From Thiospirochaeta perfilievii (GTDB taxonomy: Bacteria; Spirochaetota; Spirochaetia; DSM-2461), in the NCBI RefSeq assembly GCF_008329945.1, contig NZ_CP035807.1, positions 3,534,001 to 3,598,000 on the forward strand: a DNA stretch of 64,000 bases, in the 5' to 3' direction. Within the stretch, counting starts at the first letter, position 1. The number at the start of each line of letters is the position of its first letter. Of this stretch, positions 8,626 to 21,900 are shown one piece after another. The notes below the pieces were generated by a model. That model saw only the letters and a list, made by a program, of their open reading frames with translations, made no database searches and was not told the DNA's origin. Position numbers and translations under genes: made by a program.

Positions 8626-9966
8626 ATGAAATATTATATCTTTATTACTCTATTGTTATCCTTCTCATTTACTTTCTCCAATGAAAATATTTTTGAGAAT
8701 AGTTATGAGCTCTATGGAGTTTCTAATCTAACAGATCAAGCTATGATTAGATCAAGAAGTGGAGATGATTATTTTTTTGGGATATCCCAGGGGAATTTAA
8801 TTGCAAAAAAAAAGGCTGTAAATAGTAGTTATTTTGATACCTATTATTTAGATTTTGGTCTTTTTGATATTGATATAATCCATGGTGTTAAAAGTGTAAA
8901 TTTTAGTAATGATAATAATATATTACTTATACATTGCAGGTCTAATTCTACTAATTACATTTTACTATTTAGATTTATTAACAACTCTTTAGTTTTAGTT
9001 AGAGATATATACCAAAGCGATAGTATTATAAAGTTTAAATCTATTAAGTTATTATTTGATGAAGCTATATTTATAATATATGAAAAATCAAAAATTATAC
9101 TTCTGAATTATTATTTGAATAAAGATGAAGTATTAAAAAACAGTATACCTATAGATGGGGATTATGAGAAAGATATTGTTTATACTGATGTTGCATATAA
9201 TATAAACATTTCCCTAATATTAAGGGATAAAAAAAGTTATCAACTTTGGCACTTCTATATCCATAATAAAGAAGTCGTTTCTAAATATATAAAAGAGATG
9301 CCTATTAATGACATTAAATCCTTTTCAATTATACAGACTACACCAAAAATACTCTTATATTCAGAAGATAAAGAGTTAAGTACTTACTACTATTTTAAAA
9401 ATAAGGGTTTAATGTATTTTGAAGTAGATAATTATTCTAAGGAAGGGCTTAACTATTACAGTAATAGGTTAAACAATTATTTAGCATTATATAGTGGTGA
9501 GAAACTTTTTTCATTAGACACTTTTGAGGAGTTAGATCCAGATCAATATATAATTGATTCAAGTATAAAGTACGCTTTTGAAGATATAAAAATTACTAGT
9601 ACTGGGGAAATAATTTCTGTTGAGTCAAATACTCAATCTTATCAAATAGATACATCTGTTATAAATAATTATTTTTTATTAAATAAGTTCCTTTTTACTA
9701 TTAAGGATAGTGGTATATCTAAAACTTTATCCTTAAATTATTTAAGTAAAGAAGGGATTGTTAATTTTTCTGAAATAGAGATGAATAATTTTGTTTTGAA
9801 TAGTGGTCTTCTAGATTATAAGCCTGGATTATTTATTCTACCTATAGAGAATCTGTATATTATAGAGAAAAATTGGGACTATCTTTTTTCTGATCACCCT
9901 CCAATAATATTTGATAACTATATTCTATTTAGTATAGCAAATGTTAAATATATAGGGGCTTTATAA
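8626..9966 (+). CDS. exported protein of unknown function, upstream partner of the giant protein
   Basis: 446 residues with signal peptide about 1-18 (MKYYIFITLLLSFSFTFS). The body is rich in short beta strands and aromatic residues, compatible with a repetitive beta-sheet or propeller fold; no named domain is recognised. Its TAA stop shares an A with the ATG of the giant gene downstream (TAATG), so the two are almost certainly translated from one message. This suggests a role in exporting, anchoring or assembling the giant protein. That role is inference from position only. Confidence 0.7.
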   Translation: MKYYIFITLLLSFSFTFSNENIFENSYELYGVSNLTDQAMIRSRSGDDYFFGISQGNLIAKKKAVNSSYFDTYYLDFGLFDIDIIHGVKSVNFSNDNNILLIHCRSNSTNYILLFRFINNSLVLVRDIYQSDSIIKFKSIKLLFDEAIFIIYEKSKIILLNYYLNKDEVLKNSIPIDGDYEKDIVYTDVAYNINISLILRDKKSYQLWHFYIHNKEVVSKYIKEMPINDIKSFSIIQTTPKILLYSEDKELSTYYYFKNKGLMYFEVDNYSKEGLNYYSNRLNNYLALYSGEKLFSLDTFEELDPDQYIIDSSIKYAFEDIKITSTGEIISVESNTQSYQIDTSVINNYFLLNKFLFTIKDSGISKTLSLNYLSKEGIVNFSEIEMNNFVLNSGLLDYKPGLFILPIENLYIIEKNWDYLFSDHPPIIFDNYILFSIANVKYIGAL

Positions 9967-12900
9967 TGGGTAAAAAAAGTCTCATAATTTACTTATTTTT
10001 AATAACAGTTAAACTCTTTTCATATGAAGCTGTTTTAATTACCCCAACATCTTCACAAATTGATAATTATTTTAAAGAATCTATTACTATCTATTGTCAA
10101 GCTGACGTTACAAGGAAGACAGCATCTTTTGATTTTGAAGTCTACTCTGAAAAAGGGAAGTTATTAAAAACGAGAAGAATAACTAATGATTATATCATGG
10201 ATTTACCGGTTAAAGATCCTGGAGTCTATACATTCAAAATTTATTATCGATATTTTTTAGGTTCTGGACGTGAGGAGCTTGACACTGCATCAATTACTGT
10301 TTTTAAAGATGTAAAAGCTCCAACTCTTTCAACTTCTATAAAACCTAACTCGTGGACAGATGGCCTTGTTACTGTAACTGCAACTGGAGAGGATGAAGAG
10401 TCAGGGTTAGATGAAATTGAGTATAGTCTAAATAATATCACATTTAATAAAGGTTCTGAGGTTAAATTATATAGTAATAACTCATATGTTTATTTTAGAG
10501 TGAAAGATAAAGTTGGAAATTTGTCTGAAACAATAAAAAGAGTTGTTAATAATATAGATAAAATATTACCTTCTTTATCAGTAATACAAAACCCAAATAA
10601 TGACACTTGGACAAATAAAAGTGTTTACCTTACAGTAAGCCCTATTACTGGACCATCAAAAGTTAATAAAATTTTATATAGGGAAGGAGATACTGGTAGT
10701 TGGAAATCTTATAGTTCTCCTATTAAAGTTAACGATAATAACTTTTTTTACTTTAAGGTTAGAAATAATGCGGGAATATGGTCAAAGGAGTATAAACATT
10801 TTGTTAAAAATATTGATAAGACTCCAGCTATACTAAATTTTTCAAACTTCCCCAATATATGGACAGATGGTTCTGTAACTGTTACTCCTACACCTTTTGA
10901 TGATGAGTCAGGAGGCCCCTATATAGTTCAAGTAAAAAATGAAAATGATATATATACAAGTGTTGATAGTGTAAAAGTTGATTCAAATAGTACTCTGAAT
11001 TTTAGAGTAAAAAACAGGGCAGGAAGTTGGTCAAATGATATACCATATGAAATAAAAAATATTGATAAAAGTGATCCAGTAATTGAACTTTTTGAATCTC
11101 CAAAGGGTTGGACAAATAACTCTAAAACTGTAACTGCTATAACTTCAGACCCAGAGTCTGGAATAATTTCAACAGAGTATAGTTTTGATAAGATAAATTG
11201 GTTTTATGGGAAAACTACAACTTCAATTGTTGAAAATTCAAAAATCTATTTTAGAACTACAAATGTTGCAGGTAGCACAACTTATAAAGATTTTATTATA
11301 GATAATATAGATAAAACTCCACCAACTTTTAATCTTAAAACACCTTCTATACTACAATCAGATCAATTTCAAATCGAAATTTTAGACCTGAACACTAAGG
11401 ATTTAGACTTAGGTACACTAAATGTTACAGTAGATGATAAAACAAATATTAACTTTATAGCTAAAAAGGATAGTGTTAATAATAAGTATGTTATTGATTT
11501 TAATATATTATCAAAACTAAAATTAGGGCCTCATACTATTAAATTTACAGTTACTGATAATGTTGGTAATAAATCTAAAGATAGTTCTTTTACTTTTTGC
11601 AGTGTTAAGGGTTTGCAGTTAAGTCTAGATAAATCCTCTTTTTTTATTATAGATAATTATACCCAAGGTGAAATAGTTTTAAAAACTTTAAGTTTGAAAA
11701 AACCAAGTGTTTCTGGTTTTAAACCTAATTCTACATATAAAAATAGATATTTAAGTAGTTCAGAATTTAACTATGAATATAGTACTGATGGAAAGAACTG
11801 GGTTCCCCTTATAAAGGACCTAAAGAGAGATACTGTTATAGGTAGTAACAATCAGCTAGATATTCTTGATGGTTCTAAAACTCTTTTTGTACGTGTTGTT
11901 GATAGTTATAATAATTCAAGTCCAGCTTTAGTTTACAGTTATACTGTTGATAAGACCCCTCCACAACTTAAGTTAATAACAACTTCGCCTTCAAACTCTT
12001 GGAGTTCAAAGGATATTAACTTACAATTATCAGTTTTAAATGAATCAGAGGAGTATAATATCTTCTATGATTATAAACCATTAGGTTCTGTAAATGGAAC
12101 CCAATACCCTTTAAATGATAGTGGTCTTATTACCCTAGGAACTAACTCTGATAATGGAAGTTACTCGTTTTATGCAAAAGATAGAGCAGGAAATATTACA
12201 GAACAAAAAAATAGAGTAACTTTCATCTCAAAGATTGATAAAAAAGTTCCCACAATATCTATTAGTGGAAATCCATCTACATGGACAAATAAGAGTGTAA
12301 CTTTAACATCAAATATAATTCATGGAGAATCGGGGATAAAAAGAACTCAGTATTCACTTAATGGTGGAGTTCAGTGGATAACAGGAGACTATGTAACTAT
12401 TCTCCAGAATCAGAATGATATTATGTTTAGAACTCAAAACAATGTTGATATCTGGTCTCCTGTAACAAAAATTGATGTTATATATATTGATAAAAAAGAA
12501 CCTGTTATCGACTTTAGTATTAGTGTAAATGGTAATGTTATGGATACTAAAGCTAATTCAAAAGTGGATATATCCCAACTATCTATAGAAGAGGATAATC
12601 TTAAAAATATTAAATATCTAATTGAAGGAACTAATATAACTAAGGAGTTAAATATAGGTAGTTCTTCAGATTTTAGTATCCCTCTTCCTAAATCCCTTGC
12701 AGAGGGAACTTATAATGTTGTTATTTATGGTGAAGATTTAGCAGGGAATATTGGTTCTCATAATAAGAGTTTTGTTTTAGATAGAACCCCACCATCGATT
12801 AAAGGTTTAGATTTGATAATCTCTAAGGATAATAAAATCTTAGGTAATGATGATGTTACAGGAGATCAAAATCTAAATATGAAATACTCCGGTTACGATA

Positions 12901-15900
12901 AAAGTATAATTAATCCAAGGTATAAATTCTATATAACTAAGGATCAACCAGGGGTTATAGAGAGTTTAGAATCAAAGGTTAAATTCTATAATTCTGAAAC
13001 TAAAATTAATCTTAAAGAAAATGGGCTATATTATATCTATACATATCTCGTAGATGATGCAGGAAATCTCTCTGAGGATTATATGTTTAGAACAATTAGA
13101 TTTAATAGTAGCTCCATTATGCCTCCTGAAATCTTCGGTGTTAAAGAGGCTAAACTAGCCACTGATGTTATTACATATAACAGTCCTCAATTTATAATAA
13201 CTCCTAAACTTAAAGATAGTCTCGGAGTTAATATTGATTATGGAGATATTATTATCACAGGGTATAATTATAAGTTATTTAAGGGTAGTTATTTAAATTT
13301 TGAAGAAGAGAATAATTTTTTATCAGGGGAGATTAGTGCAGAAGATGGCATATATACACATTTAGGGTTTGAATCTTTAGAAGATAATCTACCTAGCGAA
13401 TTCTATACTCTAATTGTTCAAGCTAAAAGTAATACAGATCAGTTAAGTCCCTATTCAAATAAATATCATTTTAGAATTGATACAACTCCCCCTGAGTTTT
13501 TAGAGGTAAACTCTTCTTCTCATACTGATGAGAATAAATATTACTCCTATGATTATGTGGATATTTTCTGGGATAATCCTTGGGATATGACAGGAGTAAA
13601 AAAGTATAAGTATTACTTAAGTAGCGATGGTCATAATTTCTCAGAAGGAGATACCAGCAATGTTATTAAAAATGGAGATAGATTTAACCTACACATACCC
13701 TTTGATAACACTACAGTAAATGGCTCCCTATTTGTTCATGTTGATGCCATAGATTATGGTGGTAATGTTAATAAAAATAATTCAAGAACTCTTGAAGTTA
13801 AGATAAATAGAGATATTCCTGAAGTTAAAATAGGTTCAATAAAAAACAGTATAGAGACTAGAAGTTCTTTGATTCGTTGGGAAGTTAAAAATCGTATAAT
13901 ATCCCAATCTATTGTTTTGGTAAAAGATGGAGTTAGTATAAGTACTATACTTCCAGGTTCTTCAAGGGAGTATTTATTAGATAACCTTGAACCTGGAGAG
14001 ACATATAAAGTAAAGATTTATGCTTTTTCAGACTCTACAGAGTCCCTTATTGGCATGGATTCAATAGAGTTTAACATTGATGATATTAGTAATACTATTA
14101 TTGAGCCAGAGAGTATAGGTTACACATCCCAGTTTAGTGGTTATAGAGTCGAAGGTGAATTAAATAGTAGTAATATATCATTGTCAACTGGAGTGCTTTT
14201 CATTCCAAAGGTTTTAGATTTTATAGATGGTGATGTAGTTATTAATGAGGTTAGTTTAGACAATCTTCTATTTGATAATAATAAATTTATTTCTGGTGAG
14301 AATAATAGTCGATCCTTTTCTACGACAATACACGGCTTTAAATTAAATCCTAATCTAAATAGTAGTATCATTATAAATCAAGGAGATGGATTGACTCTAA
14401 CTAAAAGGAGTTTAGAGTACAAAATAAATGAGAATGAGTTAAAAAATATTCTGTTTAATAATATATATATAAAATCTGCCTCAAGTTTAGATTTAGAATC
14501 AGATCAAAATGAAATTATACCCTTTGAAATTTTATCAACTTATAAAAATACCCCTTCATGGTTAATTTCAGGAGTCTCAAATGTCTCATTATATAAAAAG
14601 TTTTTAAAACTTAATAACGGATTTATTGATTTGAATCCTTATTCTGATCTAAATATTGTTGACTTTAACAATAGGGCTAGTAAAAAAATTGATCTATATA
14701 ATATTCTTCTAGATTCTAGTAGAACATTTATTAGTGGAGATATAGAAAATACACTACTATTTACCATTGGATTTGATGAAACTTCTTTAGGTTTGAAGGT
14801 TACAAATTCAAGAATTATACAAAATAAGCTAGTCATTGATAAAGCAGAGTTAAATTTGAAGCCAGGTTACAATGTTTATGACTCTGAAGGTAATATTAGC
14901 AAGGTAGAGATTGTAAACTTAAGAATAGATCAATACGGAAATATTCTCTCTTCTCCCACATTAGTATCCCCCTTTTATATAGATAAAGGGAATAGTTCCT
15001 TAATATATATTGATAATCTTAATTTTTCAAAGGGTGGGATTAGTGGAGACGGCAATGTTTTATATAATAACAATGTCATTAAGAACTCCAATTTTAAAAA
15101 TCTCTCCCTAACTAATTCTGGGGTAAGTGAATATTCTACAGGAGATTTAATAAACAATTTCAGTTTAATAACTAGATCAGGTTTTAATCTATTTGCCTTA
15201 GCTAATAGTATAAAAATAGTAAATAATGGTTATCTTATAGACCTAGGAGTTATTGATTTATCTCCCTTTGAAACAGGGTTGAAATTCAATATATTCGATA
15301 TGATTATTGATTTTAATTATAAGGATATTATTAGAAAAGGTATTAACTCTGTAGGGGAAGTCTTATTATTAAAAAATATAGACTATTTCAAAACCGTAGA
15401 TAACAGTTTTAAGGTTACTGATCTAGAACTTAATAATAGTAACCTAGTTGCAAAAAGAACGGAAATACAACTTCCAGATTTTTTTAAAACTGAAAATATT
15501 GTTATTCAAGATATTGTACTTGATATTAACCCTCAGACAAAAGTAGGAACATTTGGTAGTGGAGTAATTGATTCAGAAACAAAATCCATAACCTTAGAAA
15601 ATGGCTTTAAGATGATATTTAAAACAGGCCGATATCACGATAACTTAATAGAGATTCCAGAGTCCTATATATCACTTCCTACTGGCTCGAGTATAGAAAA
15701 AGTTAAACTATTAAATTTAAAAACAAATTTTTATGCTACTACTTATGATCCTCTACCTTCTAAAATAAGTTTTGAGAAAAATGGATGGAAGTTTAATATA
15801 TACAATCCATATTTTACAAAAGAGGGAATTACAGGTGAGACAGTTCTTGAATTACCTATCCTAGGAACTTTAGAGAGAGTAAATCTTGATAATTTTATAC

Positions 15901-18900
15901 TAAAATCTGATGGAACCTATGACATATTAGATACCGTTACTAAAACTTCTCAAGTTAACATTGGTGGCTATAATGTTTTAGTAGATGGAGTAACTATTTT
16001 AGATAATGCAAATGAACACATAATTAATTTTAAATCAGTAAACTTTTACAATCGGGATAAAAGTATTAATTTAGAAATTAAGGATATTTCTTTTAACAGT
16101 AATGGAGAGATACTTGCCTCAGGCTCAGAAGTTATCCCTGAATCTTTTGTAAGTGAAAATGGTTATACCGTAGAGGCTAGTGGAATTCAATATAGAGATG
16201 AGAAACTCTATTTAAAGGGTGACTTATATCTTCCAGAATTTATGGGAGCTTTAAAACCCTTAGTTTTTGATAACTATTCTATGGAAATAGACCTAGATTG
16301 GAATATTATATCTCCTCCTATTAAGAGTTCTTTGGGAGTCTTTTTTAATAATGTAGAGGTAAATATAAGTAATTTTATAATATATGAAGATGGAATATTT
16401 ATTGAAGATAGCTTGGTCAAACTAGATGATAATAACTCATTTATCATTAAAAATAGCGCATTTGATAGTGTTGGGACTATTTTAAGCAGAGGTTATATAG
16501 AAGTTGAAAATCAATCAATAACAATATCTGACTGGTCTATGATTTTAACACAGGGTGGATTTTCTAAAAAAGGGATTTTCCTAGAATCCCTGGTCACACT
16601 ACCTAAGGAGTTAGGTTATGGAACACTATACTTTGAAGATATGTTGCTTTATAGGGATTCGGATATAGTCAAATTTAAAACAAATACAGTTATTGACTCA
16701 TTGGAATTTTACTATAATAAAACGTTCTTTTCATTTGAAAAAATCAGATTAAACCCAGACTATATCACTATTTCTAATGGTATAATAGAACTCCCTCAAA
16801 ATGAACTTTTAAATGGTGAGGCTATAAATATAAGCTCTTTTAGAATCGGTAAGGATGGTTCTTTTCAACTTTCTGGATCAGATGTAGAACCTATTAGCAT
16901 AGATGGATTTGAGTTATATATAAATAACTTATCTCTTAAAGATAGTGTTTTGGATTTAGCGGGGTCTGTACAATTTCCTGTAGGTTTTGGGATTTCAGAA
17001 TTAGCGGGAAGAGTATTTTATATAAAAACATTTAATTACAACTTCGAGTCAAATCAATTAATTTTTGATGTTGAGTTAGATAGTGTTATTATAGAAGTTT
17101 TAGATGGCTGGACTACTGAGATATCAGAAATTAGTATTTCAAATAGAGGTATTATTGTTGGAAATGGTATTATAAATTTTCCAACTACTTGGTTAAATAA
17201 TATCTCTGTTGATAGTGTTGGATTTACAGATTTATACTTTGATTTTAATACAAATAAATTCGATATTGGTTCTATTGATATTAGTAACGTTATTGTTGAT
17301 TGCCAAGGGTACAACTTTACTATTAATAATATTTCATACTCCTCTTTAGACGGATTTATATTAGCTGGAGAGTTTCCATTAGATAATCTATTTAAAGGTG
17401 AAAAAACTTCTCCTGTATTAGTCATTGATAAGTTGCAAATAAATAGTGATTTTTCAATAAGAGAATTAATCGCTGGAGTTAAAGGCTTTAACCTCTCTTT
17501 AACCCCTAATAGAGAATTACTATATTCTGGTTATATCGGTATTGAATCATCTATAGACTATGGAGTTTTAATAAATTTAGATGGGAAGATAGAAATAGGG
17601 ACATCATTCGCTGTTGAAGATATGGTTGGAGATAGTTTACAGATAGAATCCTTTAGTTTTGATATGTTCAATAGGGAAATTATTAGCCTAAATGCAAAAG
17701 TTTTAATTGATGAAAAACGTTTTTTAAGTACTCAGGTTAGTGATTTTGAATTTGGTGTAAACTTTACTAACAAATCTGATGTTATAACATTTGTTTTAGG
17801 TGGTAATGTAGAAATCCCTAATTCATTTCCTGGAATTGGTGGAGAGATTTTTACACTATTTGGTGAGTTTGACTCCCTTGGTAATGTAAATAATTTTATC
17901 TCAAGTCTAACTATATCATCAGATAAACCACTATTAGGTGATATAACTTTAAAATCTGGTTCTAATGTAACACTTCTACCTATCCATAAGGTCGTAGGAG
18001 ATAAAAAATCTCTTAGTGGTTTAGAGTTCTCATTTAAAAATACGATGTTGGAATTTAGTAATAACTTTACAATAGAGAGACTTAGGGGAGGATCTATTGA
18101 AGTTAATGAGTTAATTCTTAATACAGAGATGGGTTTTGATAAATGTGACTTAAATTTTGAAATACCTGAAAGCTTTGACCTTTTTGATAATATTAAACTT
18201 TTAAATGGTTCAATATCCCTATTATCAAATCATGAGAATGATATAGTTACTTCCATCTCTGGTTCTCTTCAATTACCTAAAACTGTAGGTGACATTATTA
18301 TAGATATTAACAACTTTAGCGTTAGTTCTAAGGGTTATTTGAATCTTGATATTAGTGGTGAAGCTGATAATGTTACAATTATAGACCAACTAAAACTGAA
18401 TAATGCTAAAATTACAGTAGGAAGCAGTGTTAATAATGACGCACTGGATTTCTATATAAGTGGTGATTTTAAACTATTAAGTAGTTCGTTACCTAAGGAG
18501 ATAAGAAGTTCACTATTAACTGGTTCTATAATATTCTCAACTAATGGTGGTATAAAGTCTTTTAACCTAGGTTTAAATTCAGGAGAACCTCTAGAATACA
18601 AACTTATAAAAGGTGTTACATTATCCCTTAAAAAGCTATCGATTTCTGATCAGGGTATAAATTCCTCTGTCTCTTTAATACTAGAAAATGGTTTTTATGG
18701 ACTTGAAGGTTCATCTAGAACAGAGGGCTCCATTTTTATTGATTGGAATGGAAAGATTACTCAATCCAACATAACATTAACTACACTGTATCTTAAATAT
18801 GCAGATATGGGTTGCCTTATCTCAAATATGAAATTAAATGAGAATGGGCTTAATTTCCAGTCGGCAATATTAGAATTACCAACTTCTTTAGGTAGTGGCC

Positions 18901-21900
18901 AAGTTGAAATTAATAATGGTGGTATAAATAGTAGTGGAAACTTTTATGGAGATTTTAATGTTGGAGTTTTAAAGGTTGATATTTTAGGGTGTTCTATATC
19001 CCTCTTTACTCCAAAGTTAGATGTAAACAACCAACAAATAACTTGCTCAAAAGCAATGTTTGAACTACCTGATGCATTAGGGGCAGCAAGTGTAGAGTTA
19101 GCAGATGTTTCTATAGATTCAAATGGATTAAGTATTAATGGGGGTGGTTTTACACTTCCAGATATTGATACTGGGGTGATGAAATTCTCTAATATGGCTG
19201 CAATATTAACAATAAGCGGTGATGACTATGAAATTGGTGCAACAGGAACTGTTTTTATAGCAGGTATGGGTGAAATTGAAGCTACAATCTCATTTGTAGA
19301 TTTATCAATACCAAACTACCCCATTGGGTTAAAATATGCGTATTTTAGTTTTGAAGCATCAACTGGAGGTATTCCTTTAGCTACAACCGGTATGTTTCTT
19401 ACAGGTATAAGGGGTGGTTTGGCATTTGGTCCTCCTGGTAACGACCTTCCTAATGAGTTTAGAGAGAAGTTTACAGATGGAATGAGGATTCAGTTAGGAG
19501 TTACTCTTACTGATAAGCTTAAAAAAATTCAAGGTGAAGCAGACTTCTGGTTAAATGTCTCCAATATGGATTTTGCCCTAAAAGGAAAACTCCAATTCTT
19601 AAATGGATTATTTGAAGCTTGGGCTTTAGCTTTGTATACACAATCATATGGGTTAGAGGTTAGTGCTGGAGTCGATGTAAATTTAATAAATAAGTTTTTT
19701 GTAGAGGGATTTATTCGAGCTCATATTTTTGAGAAAAACAATATGGCAAAGTTCTGTGGTGAAGCAACTGCAGGAGTTTCTGTTCAGGACCTATTGTTTG
19801 GTTTTCCTGATAAACCTTTTAATTTAGGGGTTCTAGGACTAGAAGTTGGGGACTTTAAAGGGGATAGGCACGGGTTTAAAGGTTATATCTCCCTGAAAAT
19901 AATAGGGAAAAAGGGGTTCTATGTAGGAACAAATGGTGACTTTAAGCTTGGAGATGTTAATTCATATTCTCTTCTTGATAGTGTATCAAGGTCTATTAAG
20001 CCTAATAACTTATTAGGAGGATTAATAAATAAGAGATATTCAGTTGTAAGTGAGAATACTTTAAGTCGGAGTATAGAAAAACCTAACAGTCGGGAAAGAA
20101 TTATATTTAGTCTTGATTTTATAGATGGAGATCCAATTATAGTTGCAATAAGTCCTTCTGGAGTAAGATATTCAGAGGGTGATGAAAACGTGGTTGTAGA
20201 GAGAATTGCTAATAAAATATTAATGGCAGTCGTTAACCCTGAAGATGGCCAGTGGGAAGTTGAGGTTAATAACTTAGTACTAGGTAGTGAGTATAATTTA
20301 GAGGCTATTAGTTTTGATAAAAACCCTGAAATAGAGCTGGTTTCTCCTAGCTTTATTAAAGAACATAGTACAAAAAAGTATGATGTAAATGGTACTTACG
20401 TTATCTATAACAATCAAAATCCTGAAATTTCAATCTACGCTTCAAGGGAAAAGGGTGCTTTAAATGGGATTGAGTTAGGATCATTTTTTCCTAAAAAAAC
20501 AGATATATTTGATTACACCATAGATACTAGTGGATTAGATAATGGTGAATATTATATCTATGCAGGTATTTATGATGGTCAAAATCCAGAGCTATACAGC
20601 TATGCAGAGGGTTCAATAATTGTTAATAATGATATTCTTGGATTTCCTAAAATAAATGATTTAGTCGCTGGAATTTCAGATGATAATGTTGTTAATATCT
20701 CTTTTAGTCATGAATTGAAGTCTAAAGCTAAGGGTTTTAACTTAAATATAGAAAATAATGAAACAGGTGAGATTGAAATTTTAAACATTGGTTATTTAAC
20801 AAAGTTTACACTTTCAAACCTAACAAAGTCCGATATATACACCTTATCTGTAATACCTTATGACCATATTGGTCAAGCAGGGAAGAAATCAAACTTAGTT
20901 GTTGTTGACTATAATAAGAGTAAACAGTTAGTAAATAGTTTTAATTTACAAACAGACTCAATAATTGTTGATATAGATAGTAGTTCAAAAGGTTCAATAG
21001 TAGTAGAAGCAGAGCAATTTATTCAAACTAATGGTTCAAACGATTATGTTGAGTTAGAAATAAATAATATCCCTAGTTTTCTATCATTAAGACAGATAAA
21101 TAATAGGATAAATTTAGAAGATATTGGCAGTTTTGATTTTGATATAATATGTGTAGGAGAATATTTAATTCAAAATAATTATGGAATTGAAGTAAAAAAA
21201 TATGTAGAACCAGGTGAGTATTTTATAGATGTCTCAGTTAAAAACATAGGGAATGAAAATGTTTTCAAGGATATTTCTATTCCAGTAATAATAAAATACT
21301 CTGATCCCCAGATAGATAATATAATACCAAAAAACTGGCATGTTTACGATGAAACAAAAGTTGAAATTAAGGGTTCAGGTTTTTCAACTAATACTACAGT
21401 TAGTTTTGGAGGTGTAGAGTGTGAAGTTGTTAGGCAGAATCAGACTACACTAAATGTTATTGTGCCAAGTCTTAATTTAGATAATAGTGGGGTACTTAAA
21501 ATTTTAAACCCAGGATCTTTAGATGGAAGTAAAAAGATAAACCTATTAAAGCCATATTATAAAATTAATGAAATTAAAAAGTCAACAACAATAATAAGTG
21601 GTGGAAGTACTTGGCTATATAGTAAAATTAAACCGTATAACAGGTTTGAAGAAAGAGTATATTTTGAATTGATAGAAGCTCCAAAAAATTGGGATATATC
21701 CATAACAGAGAGTATAGATGTTAACTCTAATTTTGTGTTAAAGGTTACTGTTCCATTATTGACTCCTAATGGTTCATATCCTATTAAAGTTAAAACAGGT
21801 AATAGTATAAATACATATTTTGTAAATGTTGTAGATAAATATCCCTCTCCATATATCTCGGCACTCTCATCCCATAGAGGCAATATAGGAGATTCTATTA

